This document shows positions 35,261 to 47,493 of a DNA stretch of 64,000 bases, piece by piece. A program made the translations under genes and the position numbers. Below the pieces are notes generated by a model. It did no database searches. It saw only the letters and a program-made list of their open reading frames with translations, and was not told where the DNA came from. Source of the DNA: Leptodontidium sp. MPI-SDFR-AT-0119 (taxonomy: Eukaryota > Ascomycota > Leotiomycetes > Helotiales > Leptodontidiaceae); contig JAHLEZ010000001.1 of NCBI GenBank assembly GCA_020726505.1, positions 2,108,001 to 2,172,000 of the forward strand, read 5' to 3'. Each line of letters begins with the position of its first letter. Within the stretch, counting starts at the first letter, position 1.

Positions 35261-36304
35261 TTTCGGGACAGCTTATGATTTGGAGGCTTGGACGACAAAG
35301 GTGGGTGTGTCAGTGGATCCTCGATGTTGGTTGTGGGGATGGACAAGTGAATAGTTGTGAGAAGATGTAGATGATTCAGAGTAAGTAATTAGATACGTGA
35401 ACGGGGCGTTTGCTCTATTTTATTTACTTCTCTCGGCCTCTGCTACCATCTGAATCCCATTGACGGCGAAGTTCTAGTGAGGATAATGTGAAAAAAGCAC
35501 GGTTCTTTCTCGCTCGTTCGGTCTTTACAAGCAGGAACAACGAAACGGTAGACGGAGCCATCCAACAGCGACTGTACTCGTACGTACGGACCTGCAGCGT
35601 AACTGCGCCTGCGTTATGAAGTGGGAGAGAGTGCTGCTCTATCAGGACGGCACGGTATGCCAAGAGCTTGGTCGGGCCGAGATCTCGTACCGAGATTGTT
35701 GACTTACTTCAGCTAGAGTAAGATTCTCCCCGCAGTGCATTGAATGGAAAGCCGAAACTAGTGACCAGACCATAGACGTTCGATGGATTTCTCCTACAAA
35801 GTATTTTCATGAGACTCCCTTGATTCTGTAAATTTTACGGCCGATTGTTCGAAATTGAGTTCCGACACCTCCCGCGATTCAGAGCTTCTTCAAGCTGTTG
35901 AGGAAAAAATTTGGGACAGTGGAAATTAACCAGGGCTAGGCCATGGGAACTCATAAGAGTAAGTAAGGAGAAGATTTCGGAGAGTCTGGAGGCAAGGAAC
36001 TTCTCAGTCACTGGCTGGGAATGCTTTTTGTGGTGCTAGGAACTCGAACGGACATCCATCATCATCTGGAGTTTTACTTCCCGTGGTTATCATCTGATCT
36101 ATCAGCAAATCAGAGGAATTCGGTGATCTAGGCACAAAAAAGGCGATAGAATTGCTTGATGAACCAGTACATAGCCAGTGCAAAGAAACTACAGGCAAAT
36201 AAGTTCAAATCGAATCATATTCGGCATAATGTCTCATATTCCGTAAGCATCATGAAATTAAAACGGCTAGTCACTTCACTCTCCCCTTGATGTCCTAGGT
36301 CGTA
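35261..36304. promoter_or_regulatory. Upstream region of the FAD monooxygenase
   Basis: 1.04 kb between the monooxygenase start and the end of the Zn2Cys6 regulator gene. No gene supported; it must contain the monooxygenase promoter. Confidence 0.4.
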
Positions 36305-39131
36305 TTAGGGCATTCCTGGATTTTGGCCCCCCTCCCATTCAACTGGCCACCGATAATCAACCATGATGTTGTCGAAGAAGTCCACGATGTCAAGATGTTC
36401 GGGTAGACCACCAACCATCGAAAGCGGCATATTGTTGATCGGGTACGAAAGACTCTCTACACTTGGATGGTCCATGGCTGACGCATCACTATATGCAAAT
36501 GACTGCGGTCTGTTAGAATGGTATTTGTTGACATCAAGTCATGTAGACAGGAGTGAGCTGGAGGGACGTCTCGGTTCAGCGTTATGCCCAGAAGAGTGAA
36601 ACTTACACAATCAACAAAAGAGGAGTTGTGGCTTTGTGGAGGTACCAAGTTGCCCGTTTTCGGTGGCACGGAGAACGCGTCCACGTCCATCTCGGGGCCA
36701 CCTTGAGTGAGAAGTTTCGTGTTCGCTTCAAAATCATCGACGTATTGTCGCGCGATGCCTGCAAAATTAGATAGGAGCGAGCTGGGGAGCGATCCCCTAG
36801 ATGAGTATTCGAGGCGACAGAAGTAGCCAGCGGCAACACCGAGGAGGGATAGATTACTTTTGGTTTCCAGGTGGGTCGGATTGTGAACGACGAAGTCGAA
36901 TAAGATGAAGAGAGCAGAGAGGGGCATGGAGCCTATGAACCTGTGTAATGTTAAGTTTTCGTGCTTTTGGTGGAGTCGAGATGACTTACCAAATCGGAGC
37001 ATGTGCTTCCGTATCAATGTATCGCGTCAGCTCAATCACTGTTCGCGCAGCGTTCATCAGATTAGTCTTGCACGCTGATCGTCTTGGTGAAGAACTCTCC
37101 CCTTCGACGTGTAGAGTCATTCGGCTGAGAGCAATGATGACGCTCTCGTAGTGGTAGCGAATTCTCACAGCAACTGTCATGGAGATATGATCCGGGAAGT
37201 GTTTCATCTGGAAGGGTTCTCCTGGCCGGAATGATTCGGGAATAGACAGCCGCCAGTCTTCCAACTCGTCGCTTATCCTGTCGATATTGGCGTATGTGAC
37301 ATCGGCGCTATTCAGCGTTGCGCTGATGGAGAACAGAGACTGGTATGCCCGAGAAATTAGACGGCTGAAGCGGGCCATGGTAAAGAACCAGTCGAACCCT
37401 TGGAAGACTGCCACGGGAGCTTCGGGTATTGGGCATCCGATGTCGAAATCAGACAGGATCTAACAGACAAATCAGAAACTCTCAACCTAAGGATTGGAGC
37501 TGGGACGGAGAACTAACAGAAGCCTTGCTACACGCGAAACACATGGTTTTCTCGAGTATGTAAATCACCCAGAATGTTCTGTGGCAAGCGGCCTCATTCA
37601 CCTCCTGACAAGTTGCTTTGTTGAAGCCAAGAAGTTGAGCTATCCTTGCAGCTTCGGCTGTCAACATGTTTCCAATCTGGAGGCAAGATGAGTTGTGTGC
37701 AAAAATAGCCTATGCAATGAGATTAGTTCAAGAAATACAAAACAGAGATACATGACTTTGCCATACCATCGAGATTATAGCCTTTTGCACGTCAGTTAGG
37801 GATTAGACACCCAATCTCGGAGGAGCTTACCTGCATATTCACCAATGATTCCTTAGGGACTAGAATATCTGTGAGTAGCCCAAGGGACACCTGGTAGAGC
37901 TGCCATGCCGTTCCTTTCCCGGGATCAAAAGTCCCCCCATCTTGATACTGGCAACCGAGGGCAAGAATACTGTGATAGAGAGCGCTGAAAGCAGTACTGC
38001 TTTTCAATAATTGATCCCGACATGTGCCGAGAGCTTGCACCTCGAAATCCGCTCGATCTATGAATGGATAAACGGGGTGAACATGGTTGAAGTATGCTAG
38101 TTCTAGAGTTAGTATCCCTTCCTGCAGAGAGAAGTATGGTGCTGGAGATGACAACCTTTGATGTACAACTTGGCAGACTCGTCGGAGATTTGCACCGGTG
38201 AAGAAGGACGATTGAAACTGATCACAGAGTTGGATGCATTGACGGTTCGGTTCATACGCGTGTGTATGACTGTCGCTAAAGATTCGATATTTTCTCGAAG
38301 TCGATTATGACCCAGGCGCTCGGTTATGGATGCTATCCTCTGTTCGGAGAAAAATGCGAGCCCTGAACTTCCGACTATGGCCTAGTTAGAGATCCTGTTG
38401 TCTGGTTGGAGTGTTTGAGTATATCATACCATAGTTGTCGTTGGCCTGTATCACGTTTAGCATTCATGTCAGTTGCACTTTATCTGGTTGGCGAACCTTC
38501 AATATCGAACCCTCGATTTGACGTCGTCCTCTGGTATTTCTATTCTCAAGAAGATAGTCGATATATAGTTTGGAGCTTTGCGATTCCAGTTGGCCATGAT
38601 GGCGTTGCTGCTCGTGAACCCCTCTTGGGGCTTCACGCTCCTGTGACTCCGTGAGGGACTCTGAGCCATGTTTACTGGTAGGTGATACTGCCTGGGCTGT
38701 GGAACCAGTCGTCGCTGTCGCATTACTCGCTGCCTGTCGGATTCGTCTTTTATTGACGCTGAAGTGGCATGGAACTCTCCTTTTCTGGCATGACAAACCG
38801 ACATCAGCACGTGTCTTGCCGTCCTGTAGAAGTGGGTTTCCTTACAATACAGTGCGTACACGACTGAGAATCGGGACTCTCTACTTGCGTATACCGATCA
38901 GTAAGATATAAAGCTATAGATGGGGGCTGTCTTGTGGGGCCATTGTGAAAGGGGATTCGGAACCTCGCACGATTGGGTCTCAAAGTGCGAATTCGCCGAT
39001 CTGGGACTAAGGGGCCGACAAAGCATCGCATCGTATCTCGACTTACTTGGACATCGTACTTTGCGAGCTCTGCATTCATCGCATGTAGAAGCTAGAAGCT
39101 TTCTCGCTGGTGCCGTCTCATTGGGGTCCAT
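36305..39131 (-). CDS. Zn2Cys6 transcription factor with fungal-specific TF domain
   Basis: Nuclear regulator. Eleven exons: 39131-39047, 38883-38846, 38784-38497, 38445-38430, 38374-38156, 38096-37831, 37781-37767, 37709-37518, 37459-36990, 36940-36607 and 36502-36305; 2121 nt, 706 aa. The zinc cluster is split over three exons: CDECRARKVRC in exon 1, CTHC in exon 2 and the sixth Cys in KRRVPC at the start of exon 3 (spacing C2C6C9C2C6C). A Gln/Ser linker follows, then the middle homology region beginning VGSSGLAFF and YFNHVHPVYPFIDR, continuing through LLGFNK and RRTFWVIY-like helices. Two micro-exons (16 and 15 nt) are required for the frame. It lies upstream of and parallel to the FAD monooxygenase, a plausible target. 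Confidence 0.88.
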
Positions 39132-40139
39132 ACTGCTGTTTCTCGGTTCCACACTCGCTCAGCTATCGTTCACGGAGGGAGCGAGGGTTTTCAATGCTTG
39201 ACTTGCAGACGAACCCAATGTCCTCTACCAAGCGGTGTTGTGTCACGTTACCGATCAATTGAGGTTGGTTGGTGTAAGATCTAATGCCAGCTGAGGCCAA
39301 AAGTGAAGATGGGCTTTGTTTGGCGATGGGAGATGGGTCAAAAGCACGGCAACAATCAGTGCGTGCGGTAAAGAATGTGAAGTAGGCGTGAAACGCTGCA
39401 GCACTGCTGCCACAGCTTCACCTTGAAGGGGTGGCCCCGTTACTTTGTTAGGCGAAGCCAATTCCTCTTCAAGTTAGTCCCAAAGCGCTTCCTGATTAGC
39501 TAAGATACTGAGACTGGAGTGGACTGGAGTGGACTGTACAGAGTACAGTAGTACTTCTGTATGAATGATTCTGGGGCTGCTGTACTTGGTGAATTGCGTG
39601 AGTAGGTCAGTGGTGGAGGGGAGCTTTGGCGGGGATTTATTCTATATTTACTTACTGCACGGAGTTAAGCAATGCGGTTTTAATCTTCGCTTTGGATGTT
39701 CTTGAATTCTAGAAAGCCTCTCAGGCTAATATTCATGTATTCATACATCAATAGTCGAGTTCGTTCTGTCCCAGGCGCCCAAGCAAACCCTGCGGACAAA
39801 CACCCAGCCTCCAGCGTCAGCTTGATGACGCGGAAGTGCGGCGTATTTGGCCCCCGATCCTTGGCAATCCCTCCATCGTCCACCCTCCTGTGCAATATCC
39901 TCAATCATGAAGCTCTGTGGCTATTTCTATGCGTTTATAATTTTCTTCTCACCTGCAAGATTCCTTAGAAACCCCTCTCTTTTATCCACCTCAAAGTTTC
40001 AAAATTTCGACAAGAGCATGTAAGGAGATAGAGCTATGTCCGCAACGAGCTTCACATCGCCTGTGGCTTTTGGGGCGGTGCGCCCTGCTTCCTTCTGTTC
40101 TTCACCTCGCTTTCCCTACCTCCTGCTTGCATCTCCATG

Positions 40140-40450
40140 AACAACGGTTATAATACAAGGCTCTTATAAGGCCTTAAACTAAAACATAAGGCCATTAATT
40201 TGCTCTCCTTAGTTTCTATTAAATAGGTAACTGTCAAGCTGCTGGTTAATTCGAAAGCGTCCGCGAAAATTGGGAAGCGGGGTCGTGGCATTGCTTCACC
40301 TACTCATGGAAATGATTTACAAAAAAAAAGTGAAAATTCATTCTTACTTAATAAATATCAAGATGCAAGTAATAAGCATGAGCTTGAATTAATAGGAGAA
40401 TTCTAACTATTGTTTCATAGGACTTTGTTTTTATAACTGAAGGTTGCGAA
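40140..40450. other. AT-rich island
   Basis: Markedly AT-rich compared with flanks, with TTATAAGGCCTTAAAC-like self-complementary words and no open frame of interest. It could be a degenerate, RIP-mutated repeat remnant, but I see no terminal repeats. Confidence 0.35.
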
Positions 40451-40907
40451 GTTGTCGGAAGTCTCAGGAAACATAAGAGGGGGTGCCCAAAACCGCGGAA
40501 ACGATATATCAAGGACTTGTAGGTCCTGACTCTGCGCCACAAATTTAACGCTCAAACGAGGTTTGAGATCTGAGAAACCAAACGTCATTTCCATCATGAA
40601 TTTGACTTTAATAGCAGGCCTGGCCCTTATCTCTCGGTAGTCAGGTCATGAATAATGACAGTGAGAACGTCTCTCATTAGCGCTGGCTTCACTAACACTT
40701 CCCCATACCTCTCCCACACCCCGTAAGATCGGACGGAAATACATGCCCTAGCTGCATGCCAGTTGCGAATCTGGGGGTTATGGGTTCCGTTTAGAGGTTT
40801 CTGATTTAGATCGAAGCGCGAGGAGTGGTGTGGGGGGCAGCAGGTCTGGAGATGGGAGCTCTCTTTAGGTCCCGAAGATATCGATCAACAGTCTCCTCTT
40901 CATTGCT

Positions 40908-40917
40908 TTATATAAGG
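40908..40917 (+). promoter_or_regulatory. TATA box of the MFS transporter gene
   Basis: TTTATATAAG, a canonical TATA element 155 bp before the ATG at 41072. Strong TATA boxes in fungi often mark inducible genes. Confidence 0.55.
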
Positions 40918-41071
40918 GAATGCACAGGCGGAAGCGATATCCACGGCTTCTGTTGGATTTATTCCGAAAGTTGAATTTTCTTCCACTACGACACATCCTT
41001 CCTCTTCTTTTGTTGAAGAGATATATCGAAGACATCAAGATCGCCACTAAACTAAGGGTCCGAACAACGAC

Positions 41072-42887
41072 ATGAAGCATCCACAGCTCAGCGGCGAACC
41101 CCTCGTCTGGGCGATTACTCTCTCTTCTGCGAGTTGTTACCTGCTCTTTGGCTACGATCAAGGAGTTCTAGGTGGTCTTGTGACCCAGCCGAGCTTTCTC
41201 TCTGCCATCGGAAATCCAAGTGCTGGGTATCTTGGTACCATCGTCGCGCTCTATAATATCGGCTGTCTTGTAGGATGTATGATATCGGCAGCATACGGGA
41301 ATGTCCTTGGGAGAAAGAGGTCTATCTTCTGGGGGTGTGCTATCATGGTTGTCGGGGCGGTGATTCAAGCTGCAACATATGGCGCACTACAACTCATTGT
41401 TGGGAGATTGATATCTGGTGTTGGAAATGGTAAGTTGAGATATCACCGCTTGTTTGGCGAGATTGGAAGTTGAATCCAAGTAGGGATGAACACTTCTACT
41501 ATTCCTGTTTATGTCTCGGAGACGGCGAGAAGCAATCGTCGAGGAAGGATGATTGCCATCCAACTATCCATTGTTATTGTAGGTCAGGCCATCTCCGTCT
41601 ATTGAGTTTTCTAACAAAGTCCTAGTTTGGGACAGTTGTAGCATATTGGCTAGATTATGGAACGGTGACGAACTTGACTGGTGAAGTAAGGAACTAGTTT
41701 ATTTGACTAAAACTGTCAGTCTTTACTGACATGGCGAGTAGATTGTCTGGAGATTCCCGATCGCATTCCAAATTGTATTCGCCCTCATCACCCTAGTCAC
41801 TATTCCATTTCTACCCGACAGCCCTCGTTGGCTTTACGCACACGGTCGACAAAAGGAAGCAGTGAACGTCCTTGCGAGACTTATGAGCGTGTCCGAAGAC
41901 GACCCCCAAGTGAGGATGATCGAGAGGGAAATGAAAGAAGCAATATCAATCGAAACGGAGACTTTGCCTTTCGATTGGAGGAATTTGTTCTACGACCGTA
42001 CTGATCTGAAAAACTACCGAAGGTTGATTCTATGCTTCATGATCCAGATGATGCAACAGATGACTGGAATCAATGTCATAGCATTTTACGGTAATTTTCA
42101 CGCAGGCCAGCCTGGAGTTTGTAACTGATGTTTTGAAGTGACAATCGTTCTCGAAGTCAATGTTGGTCTCGATCGCAAGAATAGCAGTCTTGTCGCAGGC
42201 TGTGTTCAAATAGCCTTCTGGCTTGGGACATTCCCTCCGATGTACCTGATCGATCGCGTTGGACGACGACCTATTTTATTGATCGGGTCTATCTCTCTCA
42301 CTACAACCATGGTGGTATTTGTCATTGGCATCGCAATCGACACGGCTGTAACGAGCAGACTGGCCCTCGCCATGCTGTTTCTCTACGAGATCTCGTTCGG
42401 CATGTCCTGGAACGCTTTGCCTTGGTTGATTGCTCCCGAGATCACACCATTGCATTTGAGACACGTTGGTTCTGCCATTGGCCCGTTTTCGGAATGGATG
42501 TGGACTTTTGTGAGTTTTCCGACGCCCCCTCCCTTTTGCCGGCTTTACTGATATGCGACAGGTGATTGTTCTTGTAACTCCCGTGGCAATTGAGAATGCT
42601 GGCTGGAAGTTCTATCTCCTCTTCTGCATCATGAATGCGCTTGGCTTCCCATTTGTTTACTTTTTCCTGCCAGAGGTACTGTTGCACATACTCTGGTTGA
42701 ATGAATTTGCTAACCCGGTAACTAGACTAAAGGCAAGACACTGGAGGAGATCGACTACGTCTTTGCGAATGCTGAGGTCCGACAGCGCATGGAAGAGAGA
42801 TTCGCTCGAGCTGTGGAAGGTCTGGATACTGGTGGGACAGACACCTCTGCAAAAGGCTCAATTTTGGAACTTGAGAAGCTGGCATAG
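41072..42887 (+). CDS. MFS sugar-porter family transporter
   Basis: Twelve-helix plasma-membrane transporter of the sugar porter branch (hexose, polyol, quinate or related substrate). Exons are 41072-41429, 41484-41578, 41626-41685, 41742-42090, 42139-42509, 42562-42675 and 42726-42887; 1509 nt, 502 aa. Helix 1 carries the FGYDQGVLGGLV signature. GRKR follows helix 2, the PESPR-like motif appears as LPDSPRWLY, helix 7 has QQMTGINVIAFY, RVGRRP lies after helix 8, and the C-terminal helix ends in a PETKG-like motif (LPE then TKGKTLEEID across the last splice). It opens a run of six + strand genes with catabolic enzymes, so it may import their substrate. Confidence 0.9.
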
Positions 42888-43557
42888 TCTTGGAAAGTCT
42901 TCTCGACATCAGACAGGGTTTAAATGCTCCTCCCCCTGTTTTAGGCACGGGTGCAGAGAAGTCTTGAGTTGAAATTCCTTCGTTCTGGGACGCCAATTGT
43001 ATCGATAAATCCAAGAAGACATAAATTGTCTCGAGAATAGCTTGTCCTTAAATCTCCAACATTTCTGTCCTATCAAATGCCCGTTCATATAGCCTTGAAA
43101 GCTGACGGTCAGAGCTTCAATTACCAAGACTCAGACCGTCCCCTAAAATCAACCATGAATATCTCATGTGACGAATTTTACCTAAACTTATATGCCTGTC
43201 GGTTTCAACAGAGGATAAAACAGACATGAGCACATGAAGCTAAGCTACGCATGATTCAAGGCCAAGTGATCTTTAGTACAAACAAACGGTCACCGTCGAT
43301 GTCCCAAACTGATTTGTGACCCGTCGTTTTCGAGCCCTGAGTCAGGACAACTCCTCAGAACACATTCCTGGGACACCACTCGCAACGACCAATAGGAGTC
43401 AATTTTAGATCGAAATCAGTAATCCCGACATTTCAACTGATATATCAGTCGTGATCTCGAAAGACGATCAACAAGTATCCTCTGCCATACCTTCTCTTGC
43501 CTTGTGCGAAAATACGAATCCGAGACAAAGTCCTTCATCGTTCAACACCAAGTCAGA
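42888..43557. promoter_or_regulatory. Promoter region of the zinc alcohol dehydrogenase gene
   Basis: 670 bp between collinear genes. It contains a TGATATATCA palindrome at about 43439-43448. No gene supported. Confidence 0.4.
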
Positions 43558-44988
43558 ATGGCTCCTATTACATCCAGACAAGGCTACATGCGAGCCGCAC
43601 AATTCAACACGGTATGTCTGGCTTTATCTCAACGACTAAGTAAATGGCACGTTCCGTACTAATACCAAGTCACATGAACAGATCACGAAGAAGATAACTG
43701 TGAACGAGATACCTATCCCGGAGTGCACAGATAACGAAATTCTCATCAAGAATGTGTGTGCTTCGCTTTGTCATTCCGATTTGGTATGTATTGGACCCAT
43801 CACATCCAAGTCACGCGTGCTGATGAAGGTCCTATTGAAAGATGCTCTTTTGGGACGGGACCAAGGAGGAAGCCACATCTGAAAACGTCACAGTAGGCCA
43901 CGAAAACACCGGCATTGTTGTAGAAGTGGGTAAGAACGTCAAAGGATTCAGCGTTGGAGACAAGGTCGGTTGTCTAGGATGCAGTTACGCCTGCTGTAAG
44001 TTACAGAGACCAATTTCGCTCATTGTCAGCTCAAGGACTGACATGGAAATCGAAGACACGTGTGAAGGGTGCAACGTCCATAACCTCCTTTGTCTCGAGG
44101 GCACAGGAAGGATGCATGGATTTAGCACGGCTGGTCATTTTGCGGATTACTCGGTCTCGGATTATCGAAATGCCATGGTACTTCCAGAGGGTATCGACAT
44201 GGTCTCAGCAGCACCGCTTTTCTGTGCAGGTGTGACAGGTCAGTAGAAATCTCTCCTCGTTTCATTGACTGGACACTACTGACTCTGTTTTCAGCATACC
44301 ATGCTGTTAGCCAATGCGAGCTGGCAAAGGGCGAATGGGTGGCAGTCATCGGGTGTGGTGGTCTCGGACATCTTGGTAAGCATTCTCGTCACAGACCCAC
44401 CATTTAGAAGTGGGAGATGATATTGAGAACAGGACACTGATTGAACCAGGCATCCAGTACGCGAAGGCAATGGGATACAAAGTTGCCGCCGTGGACATAT
44501 CAGACGCACAGCTTGAAAATGCAAGATCGCTTGGAGCAGATCTAGTTTGCAACTCAATGACAGACCCCGTTTACGTCCAAAAGATTAAGTCAGCAACAAA
44601 AGGCGGTTGTCACGCTGCAATCATCTTCAGTGCTGCTTTAGTGGCTTATGATAATGCGCCGAAGGTTCTACGGTGCGCCTGAATCTACCCCTTCCAAAGC
44701 TGAATACTGATAATTGTATCCACTAGGGTCAATGGGCTCATGATGATTGTCGGGATCCCACCAAAGAACTTGTCGATTAGTGCTCTTGATGTCTTGCTTG
44801 GAAGATTCCGTGTGAAAGGAGCCAGCACCGGAACACCCAAGACGATGAAGGATCCGATATATTTCAGCCACAAGCATAACATCAAGCCACACCTCACCAT
44901 CTTCGATGATCTGGAAGATATCCACGAGATTGTTCGGCTGATGGAGGAAGGCAAGACAGCAGGAAGATGTGCGGTCACGTTCAGGTAG
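43558..44988 (+). CDS. Zinc-containing alcohol dehydrogenase
   Basis: Medium-chain NAD(P)-dependent dehydrogenase that interconverts alcohols and aldehydes or ketones. Exons are 43558-43611, 43682-43783, 43842-43995, 44056-44238, 44295-44375, 44450-44672 and 44727-44988; 1059 nt, 352 aa. Catalytic zinc ligands are visible as Cys in SLCHSD and His/Glu in VGHENTG. The structural zinc lobe is the cysteine cluster ACYTCEGC...C. The Rossmann loop GCGGLGHLG spans the exon 5/6 splice. Size and motifs fit the ADH1/propanol-preferring group. The intron at 43996-44055 is a multiple of three and stop-free, so its retention would insert 20 residues into the structural zinc lobe. Neighbouring genes suggest it oxidises the alcohol fed to the nearby aldehyde dehydrogenase. 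Confidence 0.9.
43996..44055 (+). other. In-frame, stop-free intron
   Basis: 60 nt, GTAAGT donor and GAAG acceptor. Because length is divisible by three and there is no stop, spliced and retained forms both encode full-length proteins. Splicing restores the close-spaced zinc-lobe cysteines, so I regard it as a true intron. Confidence 0.6.
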
Positions 44989-45627
44989 AATCAAGGTAGG
45001 CATCAATAGTTACTGGAGCAAATCATATTGTAAGGAGATAGAAGGCTTTGCATCTGGACTGCAACATGTATCCAGAGCACAATACAAGGTCATGTTGATC
45101 GAATGTTGCTTCTCGCTTCAGCCCCTGGTTGATGGAATCATGTGACCTCAATTGCCCCTGAAAAGGGAGCCGAGTCATGCGTCCCGATGGCATTACTCAT
45201 GACCATTTGTCAACAGAAAGGGGTTCAGCCGCTAAGTCTCGAAAACGGGGGAATTTTGTGGAGATCTTTGGGCCTGGCCACGATGATCGAAATGTAGCGC
45301 AGGGAATTGAGGCTTCTACGAATAGACTGACTGCATCCTACCTCCCCGTGCACACTCTCTGCATCCCGTGATCAACATCTTCGGTTGCTGGGCCTTGTTC
45401 CCCTGCCCCTCACCAGATACCTCCTATGGTGAAGCTTGGCAAGCTTCCATCCCGCTTGTCTCTACCCCGCATCTGGATTCTAGACGATGATCAAGAGTAA
45501 GCGTTCATTGATACAGTACTTGGTGGGGTAGGGCATGTATAGAATCCTTTGTCAGTAGACAACCGACTGCATCATATTCAACAGCAGGAGAAGCAGCAGC
45601 ACTACCAGCTCCACTGCCTGTCGAGAT
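44989..45627. promoter_or_regulatory. Promoter region of the bZIP gene
   Basis: 639 bp. A short open frame (45177-45371) has no recognisable motif and may be a leader ORF. An AAGCTTGGCAAGCTT inverted repeat lies at about 45433-45447. Confidence 0.4.
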
Positions 45628-47493
45628 ATGGATACCAGGGACGATAATCCGGCCCCCAAGAAGCGGGTCCGAACGATTTCAAATCTGAGCGATGAACAAG
45701 TGCGGAAGAAGCGGGAGAATGATCGTGAAGCCCAGCGTGCCTTCCGCGAGAGGACGAAGAATAGGATCCAGATACTCGAGGACGAACTGTCGGAGCTGAG
45801 ATCTGAGCGGGAACTTCACGGAGCAGGCTCAATTCAGGAGTTGAAGGCGCTTCGTGATGAAAATGCGGCCTTGAGGGATCAAATACGCCGAATTAGCGAG
45901 ATCGTCAGTCCAGGAGCCTCCTCTAGCGACCAGGAGGGTGGTACCGAGGATTCTTGTATTGTTGTCAGCAATGGCAACTCTGCTAGAAATCAAGTTCAGA
46001 CCAGCGGCGCACAAACAGATGCTGTCGATCTAGAGACTCCTGGGAGTCAAGGAAACGATTCCGACAACGGCTTGACAAGTTATGATTTGAATTCGCCCAC
46101 GACACCTCAGCAAGGTCAAAATAACGACGGTGCGAACTTGCAAAGATCAGTCTACGATCCAATCTCGAACCAAGTCTCGCAGCAACGGCCTGCGAATTAC
46201 GATGGCATACATCTGAGCCAAAGAAATCATCACCACAATCATCATATCGACAATACCTTTGATCATGGCTTAGACCACCAAATTCGAGCCCCAGAGTATC
46301 TACAGTCACCGCCACCTAGCATCAGCTGTTCATCAGAGCAGCACCTGGCCCAAGATCGTACATTAAATCAAATAGTTGAGCATCAAACAGACCACAACTT
46401 AAGGCACGGCAGGACATCTTCCGCCGACTTGTCAAACTATGACTTAGAGAACCGTGGCCATTCGACCTTTGAAAGTGCTCGGAGCGGTCCCATGGAAACA
46501 TCGGCCTGGGAACCTCGCAGGAATGAAAGTGGTATGTAAACATCCAATATTTTGTCGTGTAACCTGAATATATGACTGACATGGTATCCAGATGGGTATC
46601 TGGATGGGGGAATGGCTTCGAATAGCTTGCACGGCTCTTCCGTCTCACCTAATGCTGTCTCATCCCCTCCTACAGCTATAATTCCAGCATCTTGGGTGAC
46701 CCCCGATACAATCGAGCCCATTTCCATGTCAAATATCCTTCCTCAACATCTTGCAGCAACTTGCCCTCTTGATCAAATTCTTCTTGATTTCCTCGCATCT
46801 CGAAGACTTCTTGCTGCACAAGGAACTCCCGTCGCCGTTCTAGTCGGGCCACTAAGTCCATCCATCTCGGGCTTGCTCAACCCCAAACGCAAAGCCAACG
46901 CTCACGCTGCTAGTCGAGTGATGGTTGATGTTGCCCTCACGTTCAAGGACACAAATCTCCGAGAACAACTTGGCTTTTTGTATATTATGTATGCTACAAT
47001 GCGTGTAAGTTAACATCGATTCTGTTTTGAGAGTCGTCCCGCTGACATAACTCCCTGAGCAAGTGGCAGATAGCTCCCAGCAAGGAAACATTCGAAAATT
47101 TACCTGTTTGGCTTCGTCCAACAGTCTTGCAGGTCATGGCTCCACATGCAGCATGGATAGATAACATTCCTTGGTAAGCAAAGAGCATGGCTCTGCCTAT
47201 GTTGAATAGGCCCGTACCCAAGTCTAACAGCCACTAGGCCAGCCGTTCGAGATCTTCTGATACAGAATCCCGTAAAGTACCCGTTTCAGGATTTCTCGGA
47301 GCTGTACGCAAGATGCGCAAGACTGGACTGGCCATTTGAGCCTGCCGAAGCTGTAATGCCAAAACCTGACGACAGTGGCGAGTTGGTGATGAATCCATTG
47401 TTCGAGAAACGTGCGAGAACATTGGAATGTTGGTCGGTCGGTGAGATGTTCAAGACCAAATTTCCGGAACTAGCAGCTGCAATGGTTTGCTAG
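45628..47493 (+). CDS. bZIP transcription factor with DUF3425 domain
   Basis: Nuclear regulator. Exons are 45628-46531, 46592-47004, 47064-47173 and 47238-47493; 1683 nt, 560 aa. The basic region (about residues 25-47) reads KKRENDREAQRAFRERTKNR. Aligned to Yap-type factors, the usually invariant Asn is Asp (DREAQRAFR), as in many fungal DUF3425 bZIPs. A heptad Leu/Ile zipper follows (ILEDELSEL onward to residue ~95). The middle is Gln/Asn/Asp-rich with a His cluster (NHHHNHHID) that could bind metal. The C-terminal DUF3425 domain (about 370-555) has CPLDQILLDFLASRR, the WLRPT segment and DWPFEP. It sits inside the catabolic gene run and is a candidate local activator. Confidence 0.9.

Larger units (their letters stand above)
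39132..41071. promoter_or_regulatory. Long divergent intergenic region (regulator / MFS transporter)
   Basis: 1.94 kb separating the Zn2Cys6 regulator (-) from the MFS transporter (+). It contains a direct repeat ACTGGAGTGG at about 39511-39530 and an AT-rich stretch at 40140-40450. A TATA box lies before the transporter. No gene supported. Confidence 0.45.

Noticed and set aside
45177..45371. 64-codon frame before the bZIP gene
   Set aside because: No domain; at most a leader ORF.
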